Notes: generated from the sequence alone by a model not told the origin. Numbered from the stretch's first letter, positions 11,421 to 23,932 are shown. The stretch: DNA of 64,000 nt from Acanthosepion pharaonis (GCA_903632075.3 CAHIKZ030001779.1:2696001-2760000), one strand, 5' to 3'. Translations and numbers: made by a program.

Positions 11421-12887
11421 TGTTTATTTCCTCTGTACTAAATCACATTATTTCTTGCCGTGCTTATCCCACTTTCCTTGCAAATGTTTTTAAGATTCCT
11501 CCTCAACTAAATGCAATTCAAAGAGACATTTACAAAGACAACTACATCTCCTCTTTGTCTGGGATAAAGTGATTCCTCGCCAACTGTTGCGTTCAAAGTA
11601 ACTCTCTCTGAAGTACTCACAACAAGATGGATGATTACAGATGAAACAAAATTTTACTTTGCCTTCAGCTCACTTCATTCGTTCACTGAAGCAAATAAAT
11701 GTGTAAAGTGTGAGAGAAGGGTGAACTTGGGTTCTCAAATTTGAAAACTTCTTGCTATGAGATGTTGACTGCAGTTTAGAAATGCCAAAGAAATCACAAC
11801 TTAAGATTAAATTAGTGTTTTATAAAGCACATTTTAATTGGAGTTAAATCCTATGTATTCTGTAAATTTACAAAAACCTAGAAATTTTCCAGAATATGTG
11901 GGTTTGGCAAGCACTAGTTCCACACTTAAATAAAAAAAGATCTCTCTTTAAGCATAAAAATTTGAGATTAATTATTGACTATTGTCCTCATCCTTTTTCC
12001 TTTTTTCAACAAATCTTTCTTAGGTGAGTGTGATATTTGATGAATAGTCTTAAAGTGACTTTTTTTCTTAAAATGGCATTATCTATGCTGTAATATACAT
12101 TTTAATGATTTCTTTAAAACATATGTTCCCAAGGAAAGATTACACAAAAAATGATTTTTATTCAAAAGCTGAATATTCTGGATCCATTGAATGTTCATCA
12201 AAGAAATTTGATTAAATTATTTTAATTAATGGAATACTTTTATTCAAATTAATTTGAGGATAAAATTATGAAATCATTTAATTTGAATTTCTAAAACAAA
12301 TACTAGCACAATTCTAAATATGCAAATTAGTCTGCAGATAAAAGAGAGTGCTTGTCAGCTATAATGAACTTGGTTAATTAAAAAGTAGTGTGTCAAAATA
12401 TGTTGATTTTTCCTAGTTGTTTCTGTTTAAAATTTGGTGAAAGTATAAACAAAATGGGAAGTTTATAAAAGGAAAACATGTCAAATTGTTAGGATAGAAA
12501 ATCAAAAGTATTATGCATTGAAAATAGAAAATGCATACCTAAACAAATAAAAATAGATAAATAGAAACAGGAGGCAATAAAGACAGTTAAAGCTATTATT
12601 AAAAAAAAATATACCAACTCAGTAACATGGTCCAGATCACAATTAAGTTGGTGGTTTAAATTGAAAAACATGGTGTATGAAAAAGCCTCATCCTACAAAA
12701 CCATTATTCAAGAAAGATGGAACTAATTTGATGAAAAATATGTTCATTAGTTAAATTCTTCCTTCAAGGAATTCAAGATGTCATAAAAACAGGAGCAACA
12801 AAATACTAACCAGGATTTTTTTATGAGTCTAATATTGCTTCTTTAATATTGAATAATTCCATAATTTTTTTCATCTTTGATTTGCAA
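11421..12887. other. Spacer, no gene recognised
   Basis: 11430-11760 has a more balanced base composition but no open frame or motif. The rest is AT-rich. Confidence 0.5.
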
Positions 12888-13115
12888 ACAGTATCACAAA
12901 GAATTGTACTAAATAAAGAGATCACATCACTTGAGGACTGCTACAACAGCTAAAATGGATATTGTGCATATCTTAAAGCAAAAATAATTACCTAATCAGA
13001 ATGTTTACTGAAAGATATTATAAATTTTAACTGAAAGCAACACTGGCTGCTCAGTCAATGAATGTTTCCTTATAAAGAAATGGTTAATATTACCTTTAAC
13101 ATTAGCATTAGAAGT
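12888..13115 (+). repeat. Unclassified interspersed repeat, copy 1
   Basis: Homologous to 26330-26645: shared stretches include CAACAGCTAAAATGGATAT and TTTCC.TATAAAGAAATRG.TAATATTA, in the same order. No coding potential; family unknown. Confidence 0.6.
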
Positions 13116-13514
13116 AATAATCATTCTTTTACAAATGTTTTGGATTTTGAAATTAAAGAATTCAGAGTTCACTAGAATATCTGTTGATCAACATCAGACA
13201 TATAAATGGAGAGATTTTATGGCAATCATACAAATCACTAATTGTTACCCATCCTTTATCATATGTGCAAAGATGTGTTTTACACCATATTTGTTTAAAA
13301 TTGGAAAATAAGATATTCATAAAATTTATTTTAATATCCCTTTTCTATAATAAAAAAGCAAATTCTTTGTGAAAGATCAATAACATTAACTTATCTAACA
13401 ACCACTGAAGTTATAAAAACTAAAGTCTATGCAAGCTGAAAATATGGTTTAAACATTTCAATTTATCTGTATTTGTATTTGTTCTATGTTAGTCTTAAAT
13501 CAACTTTATTCCTG

Positions 13515-13680
13515 TGAACCACTGCCCTGTGGAACCAACTCTCCAGAGGATTTTTCCCTGATTGCTACAATCTTAACCTGTTCAAGGCTAAAGTTAACCA
13601 TTATCTTCTACTTCTATCCACTCAAATTGCCCCACTTAACGTAACTCTCTATGTTGAGTGACAAGGGCTTTGTAAACAGT
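13515..13680 (+). pseudogene. LINE 3' coding tail
   Basis: In one frame: LWNQLSRGFFPDCYNLNLFK, followed by AKVNHYLLLLS. This matches the terminal LWNSLP...YNLxxFKxxVNxYL motif of LINE RT ORFs and is homologous to 1178-1330. 5'-truncated. Confidence 0.65.
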
Positions 13681-13689
13681 GAACTGTAC

Positions 13690-16185
13690 TGTAAGAAAAA
13701 AATAACAAATTTTTCTTAATCCAACTAAGTAATTCTATTCTCAATAATCCTGTGAGAATATGTCTGTGTATTTATATATAATCACTCTGTTTAACTTTAC
13801 ATTTGCAATCTCTACTTGTAATAATACCTTAATAAAAAAAAGATAAGACATTTTTGGGTTAGCTTATATTTTCAAAAATCTATATATGATATAGTAATAA
13901 GATTCAGTTGACTTATCTTTCAATCAACTTCAAAGCTTTGCATACACAAAAAATATCAGGGTCAGATAAATAAATAGATTTATCTGACTGATGTGCATTT
14001 TATAAGTGAAACTTTGAAGTCTGCCAAAACTCTGTTGTACCTTATTAATTTATGAACTATTGTTAATTTATTTCTTTATCAAGTAGTTTCTTGAAAAACA
14101 TTCTGCTTGCCTTAAAATATGTTGAATTCAAAAAGTATTTTGTACTTTGATAGGCATAATTGATTTGTATTATTTTATGATATTTGTATTATTATATGAT
14201 ATTTATATTACTATATGATATTTGTATTATTATATGATATTAGTAAAGAGAGGAGAATAAACATTCAGGTCTCAGCAAATAATAGAAAAGGACAGCAAAG
14301 AAATCAGACACAAAATCTATTCAAAATAAATACAAGAGGAAATGTTTTCATTATTATATCTATTTTTTTTATTATTATTATTTTTACTAGGATAATCATC
14401 TCTTTTTTGCTTTTCATTATATTCTTAATTGATCTATTATTTAAGTGCTCAGTGAAGAATTTAGAATAATAAAGTAATGTCAGATGAAAGTCAAACATAT
14501 ATCCCATAGTTGAAAAGTTTGTCATTAACTTTAAATGATGTGACAAAAAGGAATAAAATAAAGAAAATAGTCAAAACTAAAAATAAAATGTGTAACACTA
14601 AAATACAAATTGATTATTTAACTGACTTTTAGAATAAAGTAAAATCAAGAAATAAATTATGAACAAAATTAAAGTATTATGATTGAAGTCATAACTTTCA
14701 ACATAAATAAACAAGTAAAGATAAAAATATATGCTTAACAACAAAATGTATGCCACCATAATAATTTCTTTCTTTTTAATACTAAAGTTAACCAATACAA
14801 GGCTCAAGAATCACTCATGGTAGAGGGTTAATGGAATTAAGTGTGTGATATGAATGTTAGAGGAGGAAGTGATGATTATAAGAATAAGAGGGGGGTATAT
14901 AATGATTGACCTTTGACTTAAAGATGCTAATGACTGCAGTGTTCTAGGAAACCACCATGAAGGTAACTGTTCCACAAAGTAGCACTCGTTGGGAAAAATA
15001 TTCTGAGTGGAACATCCACGATACAACTACTGAGGAAATGTAAAGCTCTTAAATGAAATAATATATTTCACATATCAAATAATAATAATAATAATATATT
15101 TGCCATATAGAAGAATTTATATGCAAGCTGGTTAAGCACTTAATTGTTTGATTTACATTAGTGTGATAACAACATTTAATGGAGAAGTGATATATTTTTT
15201 GTTTCCACCTTGCTTAATCTGAAATGTTCATTTTTTGTTAAATAAAATAAGCGGCTCAGAATATAAGGCAAAAAAGTTCTTTACCATTAATATTTTTTTA
15301 TACTTAATACTGCAAGTGGTACTTACAAAGTGGACCCTAAAAAATGCTAAAATGGTCATCCATATGTGTTATCAACTTTCACTAATGCTTCATTTTTATG
15401 TTCCACGTAACCTGAGGTTTGCCATATGTATTGGCCATAAACCTTAATGCATTTTGTTGCATGTAAAGAAAAATCAATAAATGTATTCTAAAGGATGATA
15501 GCAGGAACAGGAAAACATGATCAGGGTTGAGAAATTGATACACATTTCTCATTGCAAGTGTATACACAGATCCAGAAAAACAACACACATAAAGAAACAG
15601 ATAGACACAGTGAAACACACAGACATGTGCACAGAGAAGAACAAACCCATATATACATAAAATAAGCACAGGTAAAATGAAAAACAGCTATACACATAGA
15701 AACATATTCATATGGTTACATAAACATACATATATACTTACAAAACACAAATACACCAAGAAATAAAATGGTAGAAAGAAAAGGCATGCACATATATAAA
15801 TACACACATAGTATCTTAAAAAAATATACATCAAAGCATTAGTGTAAATGTACACATGCGTAGAGTGTAAAAAAACTTTGTTGCAAAGAAATTTTGAAAA
15901 GGAAAAGGAAAGAGAGTTAAAGGAAAAAGACAAAAACACTTGATGAAATATTTATCTACATTGTCAGGATAAACATTGTTTTAAGATTCATCTGAATATG
16001 CCAGAGAAAGGAAACATTAAGACACATCTATTTATACAAACTAACATATATTAATATAGATATAAATGTATATATAAACACTATTGCTGCAAAAATCCAT
16101 GCCAATATAAATATCGAACTGCAATAGAGACTTGCAAATACACTTATGCACACGGAGCATATATACTGGTTGTGTTCTGGTTCAT
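13690..16185. other. AT-rich spacer with a short minisatellite
   Basis: No genes recognised. 14164-14239 holds four copies of a 19-bp unit (TTTGTATTATTATATGATA). 15600-15950 contains loose CA/TA repeats. A 10-bp-arm hairpin lies at 13961-13986. Confidence 0.6.
14164..14239. repeat. 19-bp tandem repeat, four units
   Basis: Units of TTTGTATTATTATATGATA with one to three differences among them. Confidence 0.85.
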
Positions 16186-16189
16186 ATAT

Positions 16190-17690
16190 GATGGCTGTTG
16201 ACTTGGTAAACAAGTGTGACCATTGCTGACAAGTTTGATCAATATCTTTGTTTCCCATGAGAATGACAATGTTTCTTGAAGCCTGCAAGTGACTTGCAAT
16301 GCTTATTGCAGATGTGGTAAACTAAGTTGTTTTGTACAAGGCCTGGTCTGTTTTTTAAACATCTGTTCAGCTTGCACATGGCTTTTCATGTGATGGGTGA
16401 GACCAGAGCAGTATCTGCTGCTTTTCTGACACACACTGCATGTTATTTTCAGCATAGTCTTGATAATAATTTATGAAAGGTCTAGAACTATGAGTTTCTT
16501 GTGGTTAATAAGGCCTGCATTGGAGAGGCATATTCTACCACATTCATTACATGTGAATTGATGGATTTCTGGATCAATGACTTTCCATTTCCTTGCTACA
16601 TGCTTGACATTTGCCCAACTCATCGCATGTTCTTAGAAGATCTTAATGACTTCTTTAATTGTATTTCTTTGCTTATATTGATCACAAACAGCAGTTTTCC
16701 ACTCAGGATCATCAATATGGAAGGCTGCATGAGACTCTTTTAAATAGTCTCTGAAGGATATATTTGGTTTATGCTGGGATCAAGTGCTTACATCATGCAA
16801 TCCTAGCAACTCACTGTACAGTATTTGTTTTGATATTCTGCCATCACCAACGTGAATGTCATGACCTGTCCAACAAAGCCTGTGGTGATTATATTGGAAT
16901 TTTTGAGGGCTAAAGTGTAAAAAATGTAAAATACCTAGTGGATATCAAGAACTTATCTAAGACATCATTAGTGATATCTCTCCAGAGTGTCTGTGCATGC
17001 AGTAGACAACACATGTCTGACAAGAGTAAAGCAGGCATATAAGCACACACAGATATTGTAGAATGCTATTTTTGTGCACATTCTTAAACCAATTCTTGAT
17101 CTTTTAGAACTGTAAAAGCATCAGTTGTCTTTTATCACACAAGCAGATATTTCACTGTCAAGAGTGCAATGTCTGTTTATAGTGCTTCCAAGGGATGCAA
17201 ATTTTTCTACTACCTTCATCCATCCACAAATATTGTTGGTTTGATGTAAAATAAACCCCAGACAGGTTGAAACATGAAAAATGTCTTATGGCCAAAAGTT
17301 TTGCACAAATAGAAATGATATAAATTGCATTTCCTGTTCTGTTTGAGTAGCCAAGTCCCAATCATCAGAATACAGAGGGTTTCAGAGGAAAGCTTGGAGT
17401 GTCTTAGATTTAGCAGAGAAGCATCAGAGGATGATTAGCTTACCAGTTGCATGATATTAAATATAGATACCTAAGTCACAGTACTTCAAGGCATGGAAAA
17501 GAAAACAGCAAAGAAAATGATGAACAATCTAGGTGCTACAAGGTTACCTTACTTGACACCATTTCGTATCTTGATAGGTTCTGAAAGTAAACCACCAGCA
17601 TTAACAGATATCTCCATGGTACCATTAAATTACTGGATGATATCTACAAAATAGCAAGGACTGCTGAAGTGTCTCAAAAAACGTATGTAT
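16190..17690 (-). pseudogene. LINE ORF2 with two C-terminal C2H2 zinc fingers
   Basis: Minus strand, starting at about 17690: RFLRHFSSPCYFVDII, EPIKIRNGVK*GNLVAPRLF (RT palm entry, GVKQGC-like), then VWGLFYIKPTIFVDEGSRKI, then RLCWTGHDIHVGDGRISKQI matching the RWTGHVxRMxDxRLPKQxLY motif of LINE ORF2. The end carries FTCNECGRICLSNAGLINHK and ITCSVCQKSSRYCSGLTHHM followed by KSH, two C2H2 fingers spaced as in LINE families of molluscs. The YADD region and several frames are lost. The fingers presumably bound the element RNA or target; the copy is dead. Confidence 0.72.
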
Positions 17691-17759
17691 GTATATATGA
17701 ACCAAATATACATAAATATATGTATATGTGTGTATGTGCATGTATTAATGATATATATA

Positions 17760-18655
17760 CCAGGTGTAACAGCAAAACTGTTCATTTGTTAAATTAAGAT
17801 TTGAACTGTTGTAGCTTAAAAATGATTAAAGATATTATACTGGAATTTTCCAAGGTTTTTATAACACTATTGAACTCTGCTTTGAGCAATCAGAATGTAT
17901 AATTATTCTCCAAGCTTAACAGAAGAATTATGACAAAATCACTCATAAACGAAAATGATATGTTCTTCATTAATTAATTATAGCTACGGATCAGAATCTC
18001 ATGAAATAAAGTTCAATCATTTTCCAACTTATTCAAGATGATCTTCACCCTCTCTAACCTTCTAACTTTCTGTTCTGGAGTAACAAGTTTTCTCATATGT
18101 TTCATAGAATAGTACAATTTCATTTTCAAGTCTTTTTTCACTGCTCTTTGGATTGCCATAGCTGAAACTCCTTTCTCATGTGCCAAACATTTTTTGGATT
18201 GAATTGGATCTTTTCTAATTGATCTCTTTAGCTTTAAGTTGACATGATGATCCCTCTTCCTGTTGGGACCTCCTGATCCAGTTTTTCTCTCAACTCTTCC
18301 CTCTTTTTTAAATCTATTCATTGTTCTTTTGATGGTTCTTGGATGGACTTTGAAGATGGAAGCCAGAGTATGAATGTTGGTACCATTAGTAAAGGCCTGA
18401 ATGATCCTTTTCTTCCTACTGTTTTCAGTTGGGAAAATAGTGGTGGTTTTTAACCTGTTCTCTTTCTAGCTGAATAACTCAAAGAGTTTTTCAGTGATTC
18501 TTACAACAAATGGTGTCAAGATGACTAAACGTCTTATCTGAAAACCTGGAAAAAAGAAATTCAATTTTTTAGTGTTTTTTTTTAATTATTAAACATTTTG
18601 TGGGATAGATAATTATGCTATTACATGATTTGGACAGTTTTGCTGTTACACCCAG
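17760..18655 (-). mobile_element. Tc1-like element, internally deleted, near-perfect TIRs
   Basis: Left TIR CCAGGTGTAACAGCAAAACTGT (17760-17781) and right TIR (18634-18655, inverted) differ at two positions near the tip. TA flanks lie at 17758-17759 and 18656-18657. The 896-bp element retains only the N-terminal DNA-binding half of a transposase. Confidence 0.9.
18013..18474 (-). pseudogene. Tc1-like transposase, N-terminal DNA-binding half only
   Basis: The open run from about 18474 (after a stop, no Met before residue ~50) to 18013 encodes RKKRIIQAFTNGTNIHTLAS and FKVHPRTIKRTMNRFKKEGR, a paired-type helix-turn-helix, followed by RKTGSGGPNRKRDHH and a second helical segment ending VRRLERVKIILNKLEND. 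The catalytic DDE domain is absent. Such a product could at most bind TIRs. Reading into flanking DNA gives TLFHEILIRS before degeneration. Confidence 0.75.
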
Positions 18656-18809
18656 TATATACTCACAGACATAAACCAATATATATATATGTTAATAATA
18701 CATCATATAACCTGTTTGTGTATATATATATTTGTTTATCTCCCTCTCTGTATATACATTTATATATTATACATATGTATGTATGTACACCTACATATAT
18801 ATACACTAA

Positions 18810-19065
18810 CATGCAAAACCCTCCTACCAACCTCTCTTTGCTAGTGAAGTGAACCAAAAATGTTTGTATCATTTGTCCAAACAGTCAGCTCCAAGACAAA
18901 CTTGCATGCTTACAAGTGGTAAGCTTTTGCTTTAAAAGGTTTTGAAAATTGCCATTTTCTGTTTGCATTGTGCATTTCTTTCTTTTTCTCTCCTTTTTTC
19001 TTTTATTTTAACCAATTAATTATTAATTAACTTTGAGTAGTTTACTATACTTATCATAATTTGTT
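18810..19065 (+). repeat. Direct repeat, copy 1
   Basis: Homologous to 19400-19670: shared ACCAAC.CTC, TTTGTCCAAACAGTC, CAAGTGGTAAGCTTTTGCTT and the following T-rich stretch, in the same order, about 590 bp apart. No coding capacity. Confidence 0.8.
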
Positions 19066-19399
19066 ACTATTACTATTATTATTATTACTATTATTATTTA
19101 TTCCTGTTCAATTGTGCACATTTACAATAGTATCTATATAGTCTTGTTCTATTTTATGATTAATGCAAAAAATATCCATCAACTACCAGTGTTGAGGTAT
19201 TGGAATTTGCAAACTGACTGGATAATCAGGGTTTTCAACTAATCTGTGAAAGAGAGATTTACAGAGAGAGTGAGAGAGGTAGCCAAGAGAAGAGGGCTGT
19301 AAATGTAAGTTGATAAGACTAGATACTTTGTATCCACCCTGCCACTATGCAGGGATACAGATATTTATTCCATCCATTTGAAAGCATTTTGACGCCACT

Positions 19400-19670
19400 T
19401 CCTACCTACCTACCAACTCTCACTCCTACCCTTCCCTTTTGGGAAGTGAAGTTAACCAAAAAAGCTTGTATCATCTGTCCAAACAGTCTCACATGCTTGC
19501 AAGTGGTAAGCTTTTGCTTTAACAGGTTTTGAAAATCACCATTTTGTGTTTGCTTTGTGTATTTTTTTCTTTTTCTTTCACTTTTTATCTTTGTTTTTTT
19601 CTTTTAATCCAATTAAGTTTTAATTACCTTTTTCCGATTTTCCTTTTCTCGAGGAGTATATTATAATTTT
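19400..19670 (+). repeat. Direct repeat, copy 2
   Basis: See copy 1 at 18810. The intervening DNA (19066-19399) contains (ATT)n and a GAGAGAG run. Confidence 0.8.
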
Positions 19671-19689
19671 TTGTCCTTTTTTTAATCAT

Positions 19690-20190
19690 GTTCAACTCAA
19701 ACAAGGCAGTACAGCCACTAAGACACAAGGATTCACTGGGTGTGGAAGAATTAGAAAACAGAAACATTACTAAAGAGTGAGAACAAAAAAAGAGCAATCA
19801 GGAAGACAGTAGATAGCAATTGACATTGACTTAAAATTTTTGAAGATTAAAGTTGACTGGAAAGCATGGAGTTGGAATGGTGTTCCACAAGTGAGAAGTG
19901 CAAGAAAAGAAACTGTTAGCATAGAATTTATGGTTATATCTAGCCATCTCAACTCTAAATTGATGAGACCTTGTTGCCAGTCTAGTATTGTGCTTAAATT
20001 CAAAAAGTCTACATACCATAGAGAAAAGCTCATCTGAACAATTACCATGAAAGTATTTCCAGAAACAGTGTTCAAACAACCAAAAGACATTTACTATTAC
20101 TGGAAGTGTTTTAAGTGCAAAGTAAACCAAGAGACCATAAAAGTTAGACGTAAGAGAGTTTGTAAGCAATCCAAAATAACAGCCACACAA
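19690..20190 (-). pseudogene. LINE C-terminal coding fragment (CR1/Jockey-like family)
   Basis: Minus strand, uninterrupted over about 119 codons in one frame: KYFHGNCSDELFSMVCRLFE, then NTRLATRSHQFRVEMARYNH, KFYANSFFSCTSHLWNTIPT and CFPVNFNLQKF. This is the LINE tail motif (SFFxxTSxLWNxLP...FPxxxNLQKFK). It is the best preserved of four copies and ends in an A-rich 3' end (GATTAAAAAAAGG on the minus strand). Confidence 0.8.
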
Positions 20191-20249
20191 TTGAAGTGTG
20201 AATACAGTCTTAATAATGGGCTTCAGTTGATATAGTATGCAGAATGAAA

Positions 20250-20670
20250 TTTTTTGGTAAGCACAGTGTGGAGTTACATCAAAAGTGAATAGGTAAAAGT
20301 TGATGGAAATCTCAATAGCAAAATTATATTAGTTTGCTACAGTCTTCTGCTAGATTATGAAGATGAAGAAATTTTTTATCAGGACAGTGGTTGATCAGGA
20401 CAGTGGTTGATCATGTGCAACAGGAAAGTTTCTTGTGGATGAAGATGTTCAAATTTTGAAAGACTGAGCAGTACAATAACCTGATTTCAATATAATTGAC
20501 CCTTGTGGTGGGAACTAAAGAAACAAGTGCTCCAACAAAATGTACAAAATCTCCAAAGAAGAATGGGAAAAATTCCCAATGAGAAATCTGGACCTTGTTC
20601 CACTCAATGCCACATTGAATTGATTTAATTATTTGAGCCAAAGGCAGAAACACTAATTATAAACTCTATA
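20250..20670 (+). pseudogene. Tc1-like transposase C-terminal remnant
   Basis: Plus-strand readings, frameshifted: VWSYIKSE and VDGNLNSKIILVCYSLLL, then IFYQDSG (second Asp box), then VQILKD*AVQ*PDFNIIDPC resembling ILxxPAQSPDLNxIEPxW, and WWELKKQVLQQNVQNLQRR. The third acidic residue position reads Asp (IIDP). A 16-bp string (GGACAGTGGTTGATCA) is duplicated at 20382-20413. No TIRs found. Confidence 0.6.
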
Positions 20671-20732
20671 TTTAAGAACATCTAAAAGCTTATTTAAGGA
20701 CATGGCTCAAGTTTTTAGGTTAATGTTTTGGT

Positions 20733-21140
20733 TTTGTAGCTATTTGTGGTGTTGAGTAAAACTACCTCTAGCATAGCCTCTTCTATATTCAATACTAAAT
20801 CTGTTATAACTAACCCATAAACTCAAGATATGTATTTAGTATTTACTAAATTTCTATCCTAAATTTTTATGATGGATTCAGTGTAGATGACATCACTGCT
20901 TTCATTCCAATTCCACATCATAATTTCTGTTTTAGTTTTGTAGCAATTTGCAGTGTTGAGCAAAACTACCCTTGGTGCAGACTATTTTATATCCAATTTC
21001 CTTTTCTCCTATAGTTAATTTGCTACAATTGATCCATATGCCAAAGTAACTAAAATGTTTAAAATTCGACATCCTGAATTTTTATGATGAATTCAGAGTA
21101 TGTGCCATCACTCCTTTCATGCCAATTCCAGGAAACTCAC
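20733..21140 (+). repeat. ~205-bp tandem duplication
   Basis: Two diverged units, 20733-20935 and 20936-21140. Each starts TTTTGTAGC.ATTTG.GTGTTGAG.AAAACTACC and ends with TTTTTATGATG.ATTCAG...CATCACT.CTTTCAT.CCAATTCCA. Non-coding; possibly a remnant of a satellite. Confidence 0.8.
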
Positions 21141-21149
21141 ACAATATAT

Positions 21150-22125
21150 TACTCATACCTTATTATAATTGTGCTTGCAAATATAAGTATTCCTGGGAAA
21201 TGTCACCAATATCTCTTGGTTAATACTAATTTTATTGTGAATAAATAACTTGCATAATAAAATCTGACATAGTATACAGCATTAGCTATAAAAAGTATTC
21301 TTACTGAACTGTAGTAATAAAACTAACTTATTTTTATTTTTGCTATCTTCTATTTGCTACTTGTCCTAGACACTTATAAAACTGTCATATTTTCCTATCT
21401 TAATATACATGTGTGTGCATGTGTGTGTTATGTACATATATATGTTAGTCTGAAATTTAAAAGAATATATTTGTTGTACTATATAAGAGCAGTTGGCTAT
21501 TTCTGTTCTAAAGACCAACATTCTATTTTCAAAATGAAATGTATGCACAAAATCCAAGTGAAGAAGTTAAGAGAAGCAAAATCAAATGTCTATGTCAGGA
21601 TTTGAATCAATCATTTACTCAGTTCTGAGGTGAATTTGTTGGCAGCTAATGCAGACTTGTTTGGAAACTTTTCTTGTTTTGCAGACCAATGTATATATTC
21701 TGCAAAGATCTTGGTTTCATTATTTAAATGCATATCCTTCATTCTGGTGATCTATGAGAGAATTATAATGCCAGATGATGATGTTTTCTTTCTCCATAAG
21801 CAATAGGATTCACTCATAAATAAGAGAGAACTAAAATGTGTACTCAATTTTCTTTACTATGGATAATCAAAGAGAAATTTATCCATTTACAAAAGTTAAA
21901 AACATATTTACACTGTGAGGATATAGATTTTAAAAGCACAAAATATGCAGCAAACAGTGAATTAAATTTTATCTTAGAATAAAATCAGAATTCTTCATAT
22001 ACTTTGAAAATTTTCTGAGAAGATACAGTAACTTATAAGAGAGAATGCCATAACCTCTTAGTATTTACTTATCTATGTAATGGTTTCTAAAGTAATTTTA
22101 GGTATCTCCACTACATAGTTATTCA
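21150..22125. other. AT-rich spacer
   Basis: No gene or repeat recognised; short frames on both strands at 21354-21605 overlap and look random. Confidence 0.5.
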
Positions 22126-22129
22126 GTCA

Positions 22130-22985
22130 GTTATGTGCCATGCATGATACATGCTTAGGCCATCAAGTATCTTTTGATATATGACTGACAAGGCAGATTA
22201 TTTCCCACAGTAGGTTGCAATTTCTTTCTGCAGTAGATCAGTTGCCATCCAAAGCTCTAGAACCTGGTCTGTCCTTCTATTTTCCCATAGTTGGTGGTGG
22301 GGGGGAGAAAGGGATTCATACATTTCCCAAGGGTATTAGCACATAAGTGAATAAGTGTCAAAATTTCACACCCCTAGAGAAGGATGGATATGACCAGTGA
22401 TTTGTAGAGCTTGAATTTGGTATAGATGTTGTTGTTTCTCTTCTATATAATTTCCCGGCTGCCCATTGCTGCTGTGGTTGTGGGAACATATGTGCAGATT
22501 TCTGCATTGCAGGTGCCACCTTGTTAGGGTTGCTCACAAGTATTTGAAGTGAGACACTTCCTCCAGTGATTTGCCATCCATGGTGATGCTGGCACCTGTG
22601 TTGCTTTATTTTTTACTATTACTTTAGATTTCTCTGCATTGAGTTCCATTCCATATGAGTTTGTTGGTCAGGTCTTGCAACTAACTGTTACTACCCACCA
22701 TAAGGTCAATATTGTCTGTGAAATGCAGGTGGCAAACAAGTCTATCACTGGTAGAGATAGAAGTGTTATGGTCATGGAGAGTATCCTGCATAATTCTCTC
22801 AAGCAGTTGAAAAGTGTTGGAGAAAGTAGGTATCCCTGTCTAATACAGACAGTAACCTGGAAGAAATCTCTCTTGGTTACTCAAGAGAACTATACTGGTA
22901 GCATGGTCATAGATGGCTTGTATTAATAGGGGTTGATATGCATTGTGTTTTCTTTGGTAGTTTTCATATGTCACTTACTAACACT
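22130..22985 (-). pseudogene. RTE-like LINE ORF2 fragment, RT palm region
   Basis: Minus strand: LLERIMQDTLHDHNTSISTS, then RLVCHLHFTDNIDLMVGSNS, where FTDN replaces the FADD active-site box, then QDLTNKL, SITMDGKSLEEVSHFKYL and FKLYKSLVISILL-like codons (shifted frame). The order is RT domains 4-6 followed by the thumb of a LINE ORF2 common in invertebrates. Stops and frameshifts; the catalytic Asp pair is mutated. Confidence 0.75.
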
Positions 22986-23179
22986 TCAGTGGATGCCATG
23001 TTGTTTTTTTTAAGTATTGTGTCTTCATGTGTCATTTTTAAAATTCTGCTTATATTACTAATGAAAACAAAATAATACTAAAATATTTCTATGAATGACA
23101 ATTATTTTTGTTTCAGATTTTTAATGCTTCGATATTTGGAATAATTTATGTAATTTTCAGTAAAGAGAAATAAATTGTG

Positions 23180-23182
<3 letters not shown>

Positions 23183-23229
<47 letters not shown>
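23183..23229. repeat. (TA)n microsatellite
   Basis: About 23 TA units. Confidence 0.97.
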
Positions 23230-23231
<2 letters not shown>

Positions 23232-23586
23232 AGGAATGATGAGCACAAATATAATTACATATAACATTTAATTTAAAAGTGGACTCAATACAGAGTAGAA
23301 CTAAATATTAGCAATTGTATGTTAACACTACAAATGTGTCTCTTCAAGTAGTGGTAAATTACAGGCGAGTGAACGATTAATTTAATCTTGAAAGCAGAAT
23401 AACTTCTACTTTTAAAAAAAAAAACAGAATTAAAATGAGGCTTGTGGGTCTTACTGTGATTAACCACTCAAATGTAACCAACGCTAAATTCAAACTAACC
23501 AAAAAATTTTTTTATAGGTCATGACATGAAGTTTTCTGCATATAAACCCTAGACAATTTCATTAGAGACAGATACAAATAGTACAA

Positions 23587-23589
<3 letters not shown>

Positions 23590-23620
<31 letters not shown>
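23590..23620. repeat. (TA)n microsatellite
   Basis: Left boundary of the foldback element. Confidence 0.97.
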
Positions 23621-23622
<2 letters not shown>

Positions 23623-23925
23623 ATAGGATAAAAACAAGTAGGAAACAGATTTTAATTGAACATGTTTCACTTTATTAAATCTTCGTTGGAGATCAAGATA
23701 GAATTGATAAAAATTATAAAGAGCTTGTCTTTGGATATTTCTTATTGGTTATTGTAACCAATAAGAAATAGCCAAAAACAACATACCATTAATCTGTCTA
23801 TTTGCTTTTTATCATTTTTTATCATTTCTATCTTGATCTCTGACAAAGTTTAAAGTAAAACATATTAGATTACGATCTGTTTCCAACTTGTTCTTTATCT
23901 TATCATTTTGTCGGCTTCCTATCCA
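23621..23925. mobile_element. Foldback element (about 105-bp inverted arms)
   Basis: The left arm 23621-23725 pairs with the right arm 23803-23925: GGAAACAGAT, GAGATCAAGATAGAA.TGATAAAA and other blocks match in inverted order. A perfect 14-bp inner hairpin (ATTTCTTATTGGTT and its complement) lies at about 23737-23770. Both arms hold a CUGACGA/GAAAC-like pair (right arm + strand CTGACAAAG...TAAAACAT; left arm read on the minus strand AACGAAG...GTGAAACATG), suggesting a hammerhead-bearing ancestor. (TA)n arrays lie at both outer ends. No coding capacity. Confidence 0.7.
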
Positions 23926-23932
23926 TACTCGA

